The position numbers and the translations under genes were made by a program. Shown here one piece after another: positions 32,766-42,172 of a DNA stretch of 49,887 nucleotides. Every line of letters begins with the position of its first letter. The first letter of the stretch is position 1. Source of the stretch: Phycisphaerales bacterium UBA7812 (GTDB taxonomy: Bacteria > Planctomycetota > Phycisphaerae > Phycisphaerales > UBA1924); NCBI GenBank assembly GCA_002480345.1, contig DLBY01000040.1, positions 1-49,887 of the forward strand, read 5' to 3'. Under the pieces are notes generated by a model. It searched no databases and was not told the DNA's origin. It worked only from the letters and a program-made list of their open reading frames with translations.

Positions 32766-33338
32766 TCAGAGGCGGACATCCAGCCCCGACACGACGGGCG
32801 CCTTGACCTCGACCCGACCCCCGGCGCCGTAGGTCCCCGCGTGGCTCAGCCGCTGCGCGACCTGGCGCACCAGCCCGTCGATGTGCGACGCCATCGCGGC
32901 GCTCGCTTCCCGGACGCTCCGCTGCAGGATCTCCGCGCGGCTCGTGAGCGCCTTCAGGTACGCGGAGGCCTCGGAGAGGCGTTGCCCGTCCTCGCCCCCG
33001 ATCGCCTGCGCGAGTCGGGTGAGCGTCCAGCCGCTCGCGGCGCTCGGGTCGGGATCGTTCTGCCCGAGCGCATCGCGGCACGCGGCGTCGAGGCGGAGCA
33101 GCTCTTCGAGCAGTTCGCCCTCCCGCGCGATCGCGTCGTCGATGGCGCGCGCGTCCGCCTTGCTAATCGCGGCTCGGTGTGTCTCCAGCGTTTTGACGAA
33201 CGATTCGTAGCGTTCGATCAGCGCCGTCAGGGGCCCGGCCAGGTCCCTCGCGACATCCGCTGCCGATGCACCGGTGCTCGGCGTTGTGGACTCGCGGGCA
33301 TGCATCGGAATCGGCGTCTTGCGGTGCGTGTTCTGCAT
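32766..33338 (-). CDS. flgN: FlgN-family chaperone for FlgK and FlgL
   Basis: FlgN binds the junction proteins in the cytoplasm and delivers them for export. The start at 33338 (MQNTHRKTPIP) has AGGAGGT upstream. The 190-residue protein is almost wholly helical, with LTALIERYESFVKTLETHRA, IAREGELLEELLRLDAACRD and a later helix LTRLAQAIGGEDGQRLSEAS, which is the FlgN pattern of long coiled-coil helices. Its place directly before flgK and flgL supports the call, since sequence identity in this family is low. Confidence 0.8.
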   Translation of the reverse strand: MQNTHRKTPIPMHARESTTPSTGASAADVARDLAGPLTALIERYESFVKTLETHRAAISKADARAIDDAIAREGELLEELLRLDAACRDALGQNDPDPSAASGWTLTRLAQAIGGEDGQRLSEASAYLKALTSRAEILQRSVREASAAMASHIDGLVRQVAQRLSHAGTYGAGGRVEVKAPVVSGLDVRL

Positions 33339-33394
33339 CGGATCGACCTCCTGTCGAAACGCGGTGCGTGCGGTCGTGCCTGGTCGTCGCGTCA

Positions 33395-33859
33395 TCAGAC
33401 GCGCGTGTCGAATCGGGATCCGGGGAGCTCTCCGCAGGGATGCGATCGTGGTGCGGGTTGCCCGCCGAGCGAAGGGGCCGGGGATCGCGTCAGATCGCTC
33501 GCGAGCCGATCAACGATGGGCCATTCCGCGGAGCGCACGAGGTCCATCGCGCGCTGCGCGTCGATCAGAGAGCCGAACTCCTTCTCGCCCGGGCCCGGGC
33601 CGAAAGGCGGGGGCTGCGTGTTCGCCTCGCGCACCATCTTCAGCAGGGGCTCGATGAACACCTTCGCGACGAAACCCTCCGCGACGCCGCGGGCCTCGTC
33701 CGCCTGCGTCAGGTCCGCACGCCGCGCGAGCCGGTTCTCGATGCCCAGCACCGACGCGAAGTCCGCCTGGCGCGAGGTGCGCTCGCTCGGGAGGCGCCGC
33801 AGCGACTCGAAAAACGAGCGATCCGGCGCGGGCATGGTGGGGGTGGGCACGGCGCTCAT
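33395..33859 (-). CDS. flgJ: rod-binding protein, FlgJ N-terminal type
   Basis: This 154-residue protein matches the rod-binding domain of FlgJ: EARGVAEGFVAKVFIEPLLK, MVREANTQPPPFGPG, and SLIDAQRAMDLVRSAEWPIV. The C-terminal muramidase domain of enterobacterial FlgJ is absent, as in many non-proteobacterial flagella, so peptidoglycan would have to be opened by another enzyme. Its ATG overlaps the flgI stop (ATGA), showing translational coupling. flgN follows 56 bp later. Confidence 0.82.
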   Translation of the reverse strand: MSAVPTPTMPAPDRSFFESLRRLPSERTSRQADFASVLGIENRLARRADLTQADEARGVAEGFVAKVFIEPLLKMVREANTQPPPFGPGPGEKEFGSLIDAQRAMDLVRSAEWPIVDRLASDLTRSPAPSLGGQPAPRSHPCGELPGSRFDTRV

Positions 33860-34950
33860 CCCTCCGCTCCGTCGATGATGAGCCTCGCGTGCAGCGAGCC
33901 CGAGCGGTGCAGGTCCTTGAGGATCTGGATCTGCGACCGCGCGTCGATATCGAGCTGCTTGAACGCCGCGAGCAGGTCGTCGAGCCGAGCGGCATCGTTC
34001 TCGTCGGCTTCGGTTTCGATGGGCGCCCAGCGCGCGTTCTCGATCAGGGGCGCCGCGGGTGTCGGCACAGGAGTCGGCAGCGTGGTCGTCAGCACGAGGT
34101 CGTTGTGGGTGATCACCGTGGGGCTCAGGCGGACCGAGCCCGTGACGACGATCGACCCGGTGCGCGTGTTCGCGACGACCATCGCGGGGAGCCCGAACTG
34201 GCGGGGGTTGATGGGCGTCTGCATCACCTCGCTGATAAACGCCGCGAAGGTCTCGCGCTCCTCGGGCGGCACCGTCAGACGCACGGTGCGGTCGTCGATG
34301 ACCTTCGCGATCCGCTCGGCAGCGGGGTTGGTATCGAGGTGGTACGAGTCGTTGATCTGACTCGCGATGTAGCTCGTGCTCGTCCAGCCCGCGTACCAGG
34401 CGTCGAGGATCAGGTCGAACGCGCCGTCGATGCTCGGGGTGGTCTGGATGGGACGGACCATGCGCACGCCGCGGGGCACGACACCCACCGTGGGGACTTC
34501 CTCGTCCTCGATGACGATCGAGCCCTGGGCGAAGGCGTAGACCGCGCCGCCAGGCCTTGGGTCGGTCAGCGGTGCGATGTAGAGCTCGCCGCCGCGCAGG
34601 CTCGAAGCGCTGTTGAGCACGCTGACCTTCGCGTCGAAGGTGTCGTCGACCTGGGCGCCGGCACGCGGGATCGTGCAGGTCACCATCACGAGCGCCACCG
34701 AGTTCGCGTTCGCGAGTTCCTCGAGGCTTGAGACCGGCATCTCGTTGCGACGGAGCAGTTCCGCGAGGGGGCGGATCGTCGCGATCTCGTCTCCGCCGTC
34801 CCCGGTCCCGTTGAGGCCCACGACGAGCCCGAGGCCCTGGAGCACCGATTCGCCTTGCCCGCGGAAGCGCACGAAATCGCGGACGGTCGATGCGCCGGCG
34901 ATTGACGCGGCGAGGCACAAGGTGAGCAGTGTGAGGCAGATCCGGTTCAT
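33856..34950 (-). CDS. flgI: flagellar P-ring protein FlgI
   Basis: FlgI forms the ring around the rod in the peptidoglycan layer. The 364-residue protein has a Sec signal peptide (MNRICLTLLTLCLAASIAGA) and the conserved VRDFVRFRGQGESVLQGLGL, VGLNGTGDGGD, and INPRQFGLPAMVVANTRTGS. It also has GSVRLSPTVITHNDLV. The C-terminal segment ends LKDLHRSGSLHARLIIDGAE. It overlaps flgJ and follows flgH, so rod, P-ring and L-ring genes are translated together. Confidence 0.94.
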   Translation of the reverse strand: MNRICLTLLTLCLAASIAGASTVRDFVRFRGQGESVLQGLGLVVGLNGTGDGGDEIATIRPLAELLRRNEMPVSSLEELANANSVALVMVTCTIPRAGAQVDDTFDAKVSVLNSASSLRGGELYIAPLTDPRPGGAVYAFAQGSIVIEDEEVPTVGVVPRGVRMVRPIQTTPSIDGAFDLILDAWYAGWTSTSYIASQINDSYHLDTNPAAERIAKVIDDRTVRLTVPPEERETFAAFISEVMQTPINPRQFGLPAMVVANTRTGSIVVTGSVRLSPTVITHNDLVLTTTLPTPVPTPAAPLIENARWAPIETEADENDAARLDDLLAAFKQLDIDARSQIQILKDLHRSGSLHARLIIDGAEG

Positions 34951-35009
34951 CGCCCGGACCTTCGCAACCCGCGTGCCAAAGCCCGCACGCGGCGCGGCGG
35001 CCCTGCGGA

Positions 35010-35687
35010 TCAGAACGCGAAGAGCGTCTCGAGCGCCCGCGTCACGATGCCCTTTTTCGCGCTCCGGGGGAGCTCGCCCTCGTGCTGCATGTCCAGGCGG
35101 AGGTCGGCGATCTGGCTCGAGAGCAGCGTGTTCTCCAGCGTGATATCCGCCTGGCGGGCGACGCCCGAAAGGACCACCGTCTTGACTTCCTTGTCGGTCG
35201 TCACGGATTTCTTTGCCTGCAGGACGATGTTGCCGTTGGGCTTGACATCGATCACCTCCGCGGCGATCCGCGCGATGATCTGATCATTCCGGTCGTACTC
35301 GCCCTCACCGGTGTACTGGTTCTGGACCTGGAGATCGAGGAGATCGAGCCCGTCGACGCTCGAGCCCTCGAGCCTGAGTTGGAGGAGCTTCATCGGATCG
35401 ATGATCCCGTTGAGCCTGTTCCGGGACCGGTTGACCTTGGTCGATTCGAGCGACTGCTGGCTCCGCGCGATCGAGTTCTCGTTGATGATGATGTAGATGA
35501 TGTCGTGCACCTTGAACTGGCGGGGCTCCGGGGGTTGCACGAGGAACATGCTCGTAGCGCGCAGTTCCTGCGACGCCCCGGGGACGACCGGTTCACTCAC
35601 GGAACGCAGGAAAAGGCTCTGCGCGTGCGCGGATCCCGCGAGCGTGACCAGCAGCGCCACCGGGATGAGGCGGTTCGGGGTTCTCAT
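35010..35687 (-). CDS. flgH: flagellar L-ring protein FlgH, without a lipobox
   Basis: FlgH forms the outer-membrane ring of the flagellar bushing. The 225-residue protein has FKVHDIIYIIINENSIARSQ, a variable helix region, and the conserved C-terminal half with GEYDRNDQIIARIAAEVIDV, VLQAKKSVTTDKEVKTVVLS and GVARQADI. It starts at 35687, overlapping the flgA stop as ATGA. Most FlgH proteins are lipoproteins. Here the leader ends AGSAHAQSLFL with no cysteine, which predicts ordinary signal peptidase I cleavage. Confidence 0.93.
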   Translation of the reverse strand: MRTPNRLIPVALLVTLAGSAHAQSLFLRSVSEPVVPGASQELRATSMFLVQPPEPRQFKVHDIIYIIINENSIARSQQSLESTKVNRSRNRLNGIIDPMKLLQLRLEGSSVDGLDLLDLQVQNQYTGEGEYDRNDQIIARIAAEVIDVKPNGNIVLQAKKSVTTDKEVKTVVLSGVARQADITLENTLLSSQIADLRLDMQHEGELPRSAKKGIVTRALETLFAF

Positions 35688-36778
35688 CGCGTCCCTCCGA
35701 GGTTGTTCGTGGTTCTGGGCGACGGGATACGAGCGGTCGGGACCACCAGCACGGCTTTGCCCCGCCCGTTCATGCGTGCAAGAACCCGGCGGCCGGTGCT
35801 CTCCATCTCGACCGGGACCGTTTCCCCGTCGCGTCCGTCCGCGAGCGCGCGCGCCGGTGTCCGGATCGCGATCGCGCCCGACACACAGTGCAGCGTGATC
35901 AGTTCCCCGCGCTCCACCACGAGCGGGGGGGTGATGTCGTCGGTCTCGATGACCGAGCCCGCCTCGAATCGTCTCGCCGCGACCTTGCCCAGCACCTCGG
36001 GCGCCGGGTCGACGCCGGGCCCGACCCACATCTCGCGGGTCGAGAAATCGCTCGGCTCGATCGGGTCGTGCCTGTTCTTGGGACCCGACGCGACATGGAC
36101 GCGTCGGCGGACCGTGATCTCGGCGCGGACTGTTTCCGTGCGCACAATGCGGTCCTCGTCGTAGACGATGATCTCCAGCGGCATGCGATCCGAACGCCCG
36201 ATGGGCTGGATGTGTACGGTCTGCTCGCCGACCGGGAGGGCGAGGAAGTCCGTTTCGCTCGACGGCCAGACGATGCGGAGGTCGTCGTCCTCGACGCGTA
36301 GGATCGTGCGCACGACGCCCCGCGCGAGGCGTCCGATGGTTCCCGCTTCGAACCGCGTGATCGCCTGCCCCGGTTCGGGGTGTTCCGGGGTCGGGGAGTC
36401 TCCGCCGCCGCCGACAGCGGGAAGCGGGCGCGTCGCGGGCCCGATGAGCGTGATGTCTCCGCCGCGCAGGGTGAGGAAGGCCCAGTTCACGCCGGGCTGC
36501 GCATCGATCGCGTCCCGCACCGACGCGAGGGAGACGCTCCAGCGCGGAGCGGTGGGGCTCCCGGGGTTCTCGCGGGGCAACGCGTCGGGTTCGGGGGCGA
36601 TGGGGGTCTCGGCGAGGCGTTCGGCGTGCGCGCCATCGAGATCGGCGATGTCCGCGAGCGTGACCGGGGTGTTCCGATCGACGCGCACGCTCCGCTTGAG
36701 CGTGATCGTGTCGGCGCGCGCACCCGTGGTCGCCAACAGCAGCGTGCCGAGCAGGGCGAGTCGTGAGCGCATCGTCAT
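35684..36778 (-). CDS. flgA: flagellar P-ring assembly protein FlgA
   Basis: FlgA is the periplasmic chaperone for P-ring assembly. The 364-residue protein has a signal peptide (MTMRSRLALLGTLLLATTGA) and a poorly conserved front part. A C-terminal SAF domain holds ITVRRRVHVASGPKNRHDPI, STREMWVGPG, KVAARRFEAGSVIETDDITP and VSGAIAIRTPARALADG. It is longer than the enterobacterial protein (about 220). It lies between flgG and flgH and overlaps the latter. Confidence 0.85.
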   Translation of the reverse strand: MTMRSRLALLGTLLLATTGARADTITLKRSVRVDRNTPVTLADIADLDGAHAERLAETPIAPEPDALPRENPGSPTAPRWSVSLASVRDAIDAQPGVNWAFLTLRGGDITLIGPATRPLPAVGGGGDSPTPEHPEPGQAITRFEAGTIGRLARGVVRTILRVEDDDLRIVWPSSETDFLALPVGEQTVHIQPIGRSDRMPLEIIVYDEDRIVRTETVRAEITVRRRVHVASGPKNRHDPIEPSDFSTREMWVGPGVDPAPEVLGKVAARRFEAGSVIETDDITPPLVVERGELITLHCVSGAIAIRTPARALADGRDGETVPVEMESTGRRVLARMNGRGKAVLVVPTARIPSPRTTNNLGGTR

Positions 36779-36804
36779 GGATCAGGGTCCTTGCTGGTCA
36801 GCGA

Positions 36805-37611
36805 TTACCGGCGGAGCTGCCCGATGGTCTGGAGCGCCTCGTCCGCGGCGCGGATGGTCTGGCTGTTGAGCTCGAACGAGCGCTGGGTGCGGATCAGTTC
36901 GATCAGTTCACGCGTCGGGTCGACGCTGCTCGCTTCGAGCACCCCTTGCTGGATGGATCCGAAGGCCTGGGTGCCGGGCTCTCCCAGGATGACCGGTCCG
37001 GATGCGGCGGACTCCACGAAGAGGTTCTCGCCCACCTGGCGGAGGCCCGCGGGGTTGATGAAGTTGGCGACCTGGATCTGGCCCGCCTCCTCGAGCTGGG
37101 TCTGCCCGGGGCGGAGCACCTGGATGCGTCCGTTGCGGTCGATCGTGATCGAGACGACATCGTCTCCGAGCGTGATCTGCGGCTCGAGCCGGCGGCCCTG
37201 GTCGTTCGCGAGGACGATCTCGCCGTTCGCGTTGAGCGTGAAATTGCCGGCGCGGGTGTAGGCGATGCCTCCCCCGAGGTCCTGGTCCACGGTGACCTGG
37301 AAGAACCCCTTGCCCTCGATCATGAGGTCGAGGGGCTGGTCGGTGCGGATGGGTGAGCCCTGGTCGAACTGCACCTGCGTGCCGCTGACCTTGACGCCCA
37401 GGCCCACATAGAGGCCGGTCGGGCGCTGGTCCCCGTTCGCGTTCTCCACGCCGGGCTGGGCACGCTCGACATACAGGAGGTCCTGGAAGTTCGCACGGCT
37501 CGCCTTGTACCCCGTGGTGTTGGCGTTCGCGAGGTTGTTGGCGATGACATCCAGACGGGTGTTGAGGGCCTTGAGCCCGCTGGCGGCCGACTGGAGAGCG
37601 ATGGTTGCCAT
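36805..37611 (-). CDS. flgG: flagellar distal rod protein FlgG
   Basis: FlgG forms the distal rod. The 268-residue protein has the rod N-terminus (ALQSAASGLKALNTRLDVIA, then NNLANANTTGYKASRANFQD), the domain-D1 GKGFFQVTVDQDLGGGIAYT, and the C-terminal signature LIELIRTQRSFELNSQTIRA. The length (about 260) is standard. It follows flgF by 22 bp. The two proteins share the pattern of tandem rod-gene duplication seen in most flagellar clusters. Confidence 0.95.
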   Translation of the reverse strand: MATIALQSAASGLKALNTRLDVIANNLANANTTGYKASRANFQDLLYVERAQPGVENANGDQRPTGLYVGLGVKVSGTQVQFDQGSPIRTDQPLDLMIEGKGFFQVTVDQDLGGGIAYTRAGNFTLNANGEIVLANDQGRRLEPQITLGDDVVSITIDRNGRIQVLRPGQTQLEEAGQIQVANFINPAGLRQVGENLFVESAASGPVILGEPGTQAFGSIQQGVLEASSVDPTRELIELIRTQRSFELNSQTIRAADEALQTIGQLRR

Positions 37612-37633
37612 GGGTGATGCCTCTTGCTATGGG

Positions 37634-38413
37634 TCAGCCGACGCGGGCAAAGGTGTTGATCGCGCGTTCCATCATGCGGTCCTGGTAGGAGATCATCGAG
37701 ATGTTCGTGCCGACGGACCGTGCGGCGGACTGGACCGCCATCATCGCGCTGATCGGATCGACCGCGGAGCTTTCGATCATGCCCTGCTCGATGAGGCCCG
37801 TCGCGGGGATCGCCTGCCCGAGGGCGGCGTTCGGGATCGCGAAGGTCCCCTTGCCGGCCTTCTTGAGCAGTTCCCGGTCCTCGATGTTGATGACCTGGAT
37901 GCGGTCGATCTCAGCGCCCGCCTGCGTGACGCGGCCCTCCCGGTCGATCTCGACGGGGAGGGTCGGATCGAGCGTAATCGGGCGGTTTCGGACGCTCGCG
38001 AGGGGGAGGCCCGTCGTGGCGCTGACGAGGCGCCCGGTCGCGTCGAGCGAGAACCGTCCGTCTCGGCTCAGCTTCACACCGGAGTTGGCGCCGTCAGCTT
38101 CGGACCGGAGGACGAAGAAGCCGTCGCCCCGGATCGCGAGGTCGAGTTCGTTGCCGGTGGTGATCAGGTCGCCTTGTGTGAAGTCGATCGCGTTGGGCGC
38201 CATGTGGGCGCCGGCGCCGAGTTTTTCGAGCAGTTCGTTGGACGGAACGCCCCAGAGCCCGTCCTCGACGCGGGCGACATCCCGCTGACGGGCGTAGGCG
38301 AGATCGGGCTTGAACCCCGCGGTGTTGAGGTTCGCGAGGTTGTTGGCGAAGACATCGGTCTTGTAGAGGTTCGTGAGGGCACCGGAGGCCGCGAGTTGGA
38401 CGCCGTAGTACAT
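37634..38413 (-). CDS. flgF: flagellar proximal rod protein FlgF
   Basis: The start at 38413 (MYYGVQLAASGALTNLYKTD) has AGAAAGGTG upstream. The 259-residue protein carries DVFANNLANLNTAGFKPDLA, LDLAIRGDGFFVLRSEADG, and the C-terminal AMMAVQSAARSVGTNISMIS. FlgF is the last proximal rod subunit below FlgG. It is the first gene of the minus-strand flagellar run that ends with flagellin A, and a sigma-54-like promoter lies about 165 bp upstream. Confidence 0.93.
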   Translation of the reverse strand: MYYGVQLAASGALTNLYKTDVFANNLANLNTAGFKPDLAYARQRDVARVEDGLWGVPSNELLEKLGAGAHMAPNAIDFTQGDLITTGNELDLAIRGDGFFVLRSEADGANSGVKLSRDGRFSLDATGRLVSATTGLPLASVRNRPITLDPTLPVEIDREGRVTQAGAEIDRIQVINIEDRELLKKAGKGTFAIPNAALGQAIPATGLIEQGMIESSAVDPISAMMAVQSAARSVGTNISMISYQDRMMERAINTFARVG

Positions 38414-38578
38414 CGCGTCGCACCTTTCTGAACGCTCGGTGGGCGGCGTGTGCCGCCCGTTCGCCGAGCCGATGCACCGTGTGCGGGCCTTCCGTGGCCC
38501 GCGGATGGAGGACGGTGACGCGCGGCATCCGTGCCGGCGGACGGTCGGAGCGCGGCTCCGGCCCGTCAGCGGGCTGTA

Positions 38579-38595
38579 CTCAAAAGGCGTGCCAA
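38579..38595 (-). promoter_or_regulatory. sigma-54-like promoter upstream of flgF
   Basis: The minus strand reads TTGGCACG-CCTT-TTGAG. The consensus is YTGGCACG-N4-TTGCW. The -24 half is perfect and the spacing correct; the -12 half has TTGA in place of TTGC. Position and direction fit the flagellar operon. RpoN dependence of flagellar genes is common, but no enhancer-binding protein gene is in the window. The rest of the 288-bp gap 38414-38701 shows no gene. Confidence 0.5.
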
Positions 38596-38701
38596 CTGTG
38601 CATGGAGCTTCTGAGGGTCCCGGCACCGGCGCGGGACCGATCGCGATCCGGCCCGGCGGCGCGGGTTTGACGCGGTTGATGTCCGGAGTCGGGGGGGGCT
38701 C

Positions 38702-38968
38702 TCAGAGGTTGCAGGGCCCGTTGGGGTTGCCGCAACCGCAGCCCCCGTCCATTCCGGGTGTGGGGAGCGGAACGCGGGCGCCGGCATCGGATTTCGCCTG
38801 GAAGGTCGAGAGCCTGCGCACGAAGCGGTACTTCTTGCGCGACGCGGAATCTGCGCCCATCGCGGCGGTGATCTCGGCCTGGGTCAGGGGCTTGTCCGCG
38901 TCGGCCATGGGGCGGATGAGTTCGATGGTCGCGCCGGTTTCCTGGCAGGTGTATTCGTAGAGGGGCAT
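38702..38968 (-). CDS. FmdB-like small protein with degenerate zinc ribbon
   Basis: This 88-residue protein starts MPLYEYTCQETGATIELIRP, the opening of FmdB zinc-ribbon proteins, which normally read Y-x-C-x-x-C-G. Here the second cysteine is replaced by Thr, so the first zinc knuckle is lost. The central part (RKKYRFVRRLSTFQAKS) is basic. The tail is Gly/Cys-rich (DGGCGCGNPNGPC) and could hold a metal on its own. The function of FmdB proteins is poorly known. It sits between the flagellar operon and an oxidoreductase gene. Confidence 0.6.
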   Translation of the reverse strand: MPLYEYTCQETGATIELIRPMADADKPLTQAEITAAMGADSASRKKYRFVRRLSTFQAKSDAGARVPLPTPGMDGGCGCGNPNGPCNL

Positions 38969-39039
38969 TGGGGGATCCGATCGTTGGGTGCTTGGGATGA
39001 TCTTCCTCTGTTACGGGAGCGGGGCTCCGGGGAGATTGT

Positions 39040-40467
39040 TCACAGCCGAACGGGTTCGAATCCGCTGCGGTAGTCCCGGCGGACGATGGTCCGCGTGGCC
39101 TCCGGGTGGTTCGGGAATCGGAGCCCGTCCCGGTCCCACTCGAGCACTTGGCCCGGGTATTTCGCGGATTTGACGGACAGCAGCCCCGCCTCGGTGCAGC
39201 GCAGGCCCAGCTCGAACGGGCAGTAGAGGTGGGGGGTGTCGATCCCCAGGGCCTTATCCACCCAGGCGTGCCAGTGGTTGAATTCGGGGAACTCGGGCAG
39301 ACCCGGCATCGCGAGCCCGTCGGTCATCACGCCTTCGCGCCAGACCTGGAGCGGGCCCGAGGGGCCCAGCACCAGCGTGCCCCCCTCGCACTGGACGACG
39401 GTGAAGATCCCGCTCGGCCATCGGGCGAGCGGGTTGCCCTCCGCGCCGTCTTCCGGGCCTTCCTCGGGCAGGCCCAGCAGCTTTCGGCTGGGTGTGATCC
39501 CGGTGTCGTAGAAATAGAAGTTGCAGGTTGAGTTCGCGAAACGCGGCGAGTCGACGGCGTAGGTGAGCGTCGTGGTAATGGGTTCGGCGTGGTAGACGCT
39601 CACATCACGCCAGGGTGTCTGCGAGCAGACACGCGTGGGACTCGTGAGCTCGGGGTACGCGTTGAAGACAACATCGGTGAGGTGGACGACCCAGTCGGCG
39701 ATCTGGCCCCCTCCGAAGTTCCACCACGAGCGCCACTGGCGGCGGACCATCTCGGGGCGGCAGGGCTCATAGGCGGCGCCGTTGAGCCAGAGGTCGTAGT
39801 CGAATCCTGCGGGCGGGTCGCAGGGGGGCTTGATGGTGCCGTCCGCGAAGTAGTGCCCCCCGGCGTGGGCACCGCTGCCGAACGCGACATGGACTTCGAT
39901 GACCTTGCCCAGCGCGTTGCTCTTGAGGATGTGGCACGCGGCGCGTCGTTCGCGGGATTGGATGCGCTGGGCGCCGGTCTGCGTGACGAGGTTCGGCCTC
40001 GCCTTCACCGCACGCCCCAAGATCTCGAGTTCCTCGAGCTGCTGGACGAGGGGTTTCTGGCCGTACACATGCTTGTTCGCGGCGAGCGCGGTCGTCATGA
40101 TCGACGCGTGCGAGTGGTCGGGGGTCGCGACGATCACGGCGTCGAATGTGTCGGCGTGCTTGTCGAACGCCTCGCGGTAGTCCTTGCAGGTGAATGCGTC
40201 GGGGTGCGCCTCGGCCGCCTCGGCCATCGCCTCATCGTCGACATCACAGAGCCCCACGATGTCGGCGCCGGGATGCTTGGCGATCTGGTTGCGGTCCGCG
40301 CCGCCGATGGTGCCCACGACCCCGATCGAGAGCACGCGCAGGCGCGTGTCGCGGTGAGCGCGACGCGCGGCGAACGCGGCGGTGGGGGCGATCGCGAGCC
40401 CCGCGGCGAGGCCCGCGGTGGTGGTGAGGAACTGGCGGCGGGAGGTTGCGGCTTCGCGGGTGGGCAT
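39040..40467 (-). CDS. Gfo/Idh/MocA family oxidoreductase with Tat signal
   Basis: This 475-residue protein has a twin-arginine leader (SRRQFLTTTAGLAAGLAIAP), so it acts outside the cytoplasmic membrane. A Rossmann NAD(P) domain follows (VLSIGVVGTIGGADRNQIAK, IVGLCDVDD, DAVIVATPDHSH), then the C-terminal alpha-beta substrate domain. The usual EKP motif at the end of the Rossmann part is QKP here (HVYGQKPLVQQ). Planctomycetes encode many such exported paralogues thought to act on sugars. The ATG has AAGGGG upstream. Confidence 0.88.
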   Translation of the reverse strand: MPTREAATSRRQFLTTTAGLAAGLAIAPTAAFAARRAHRDTRLRVLSIGVVGTIGGADRNQIAKHPGADIVGLCDVDDEAMAEAAEAHPDAFTCKDYREAFDKHADTFDAVIVATPDHSHASIMTTALAANKHVYGQKPLVQQLEELEILGRAVKARPNLVTQTGAQRIQSRERRAACHILKSNALGKVIEVHVAFGSGAHAGGHYFADGTIKPPCDPPAGFDYDLWLNGAAYEPCRPEMVRRQWRSWWNFGGGQIADWVVHLTDVVFNAYPELTSPTRVCSQTPWRDVSVYHAEPITTTLTYAVDSPRFANSTCNFYFYDTGITPSRKLLGLPEEGPEDGAEGNPLARWPSGIFTVVQCEGGTLVLGPSGPLQVWREGVMTDGLAMPGLPEFPEFNHWHAWVDKALGIDTPHLYCPFELGLRCTEAGLLSVKSAKYPGQVLEWDRDGLRFPNHPEATRTIVRRDYRSGFEPVRL

Positions 40468-40535
40468 GGCATCCCCTTTCGCTCGTCAAGATACACGAGC
40501 GAGTCCGAGGGCTGCACGCGGAACCGGGGCGCCGA

Positions 40536-41972
<1,437 letters not shown>

Positions 41973-42172
41973 GGGACGATCGTATGCCGGTCGGGGAAAC
42001 GGTCGGGTGGCCCGGGGTCGCGTTGTGCGGTTTGGCGCGTCTGGAGGGCCGGCCGATGTCGGCTCGGCGATGGATGACATAGATGACCTCCCTGTCGTTT
42101 GGCCTGCCTGCCGATTCTGCGAGCGAGCGGTCATCTTTTCGCCGCGGGGGATGTCGACTTGGAGGCAATCAG

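Noticed and set aside
28719..33878. A 1719-codon open frame on the plus strand across fliW, flgL, flgK and flgN.
   Set aside because: It is antisense to well-recognised flagellar genes, has Arg/Asp/Ala/Val-rich composition typical of high-GC shadow frames, and shows no domain.
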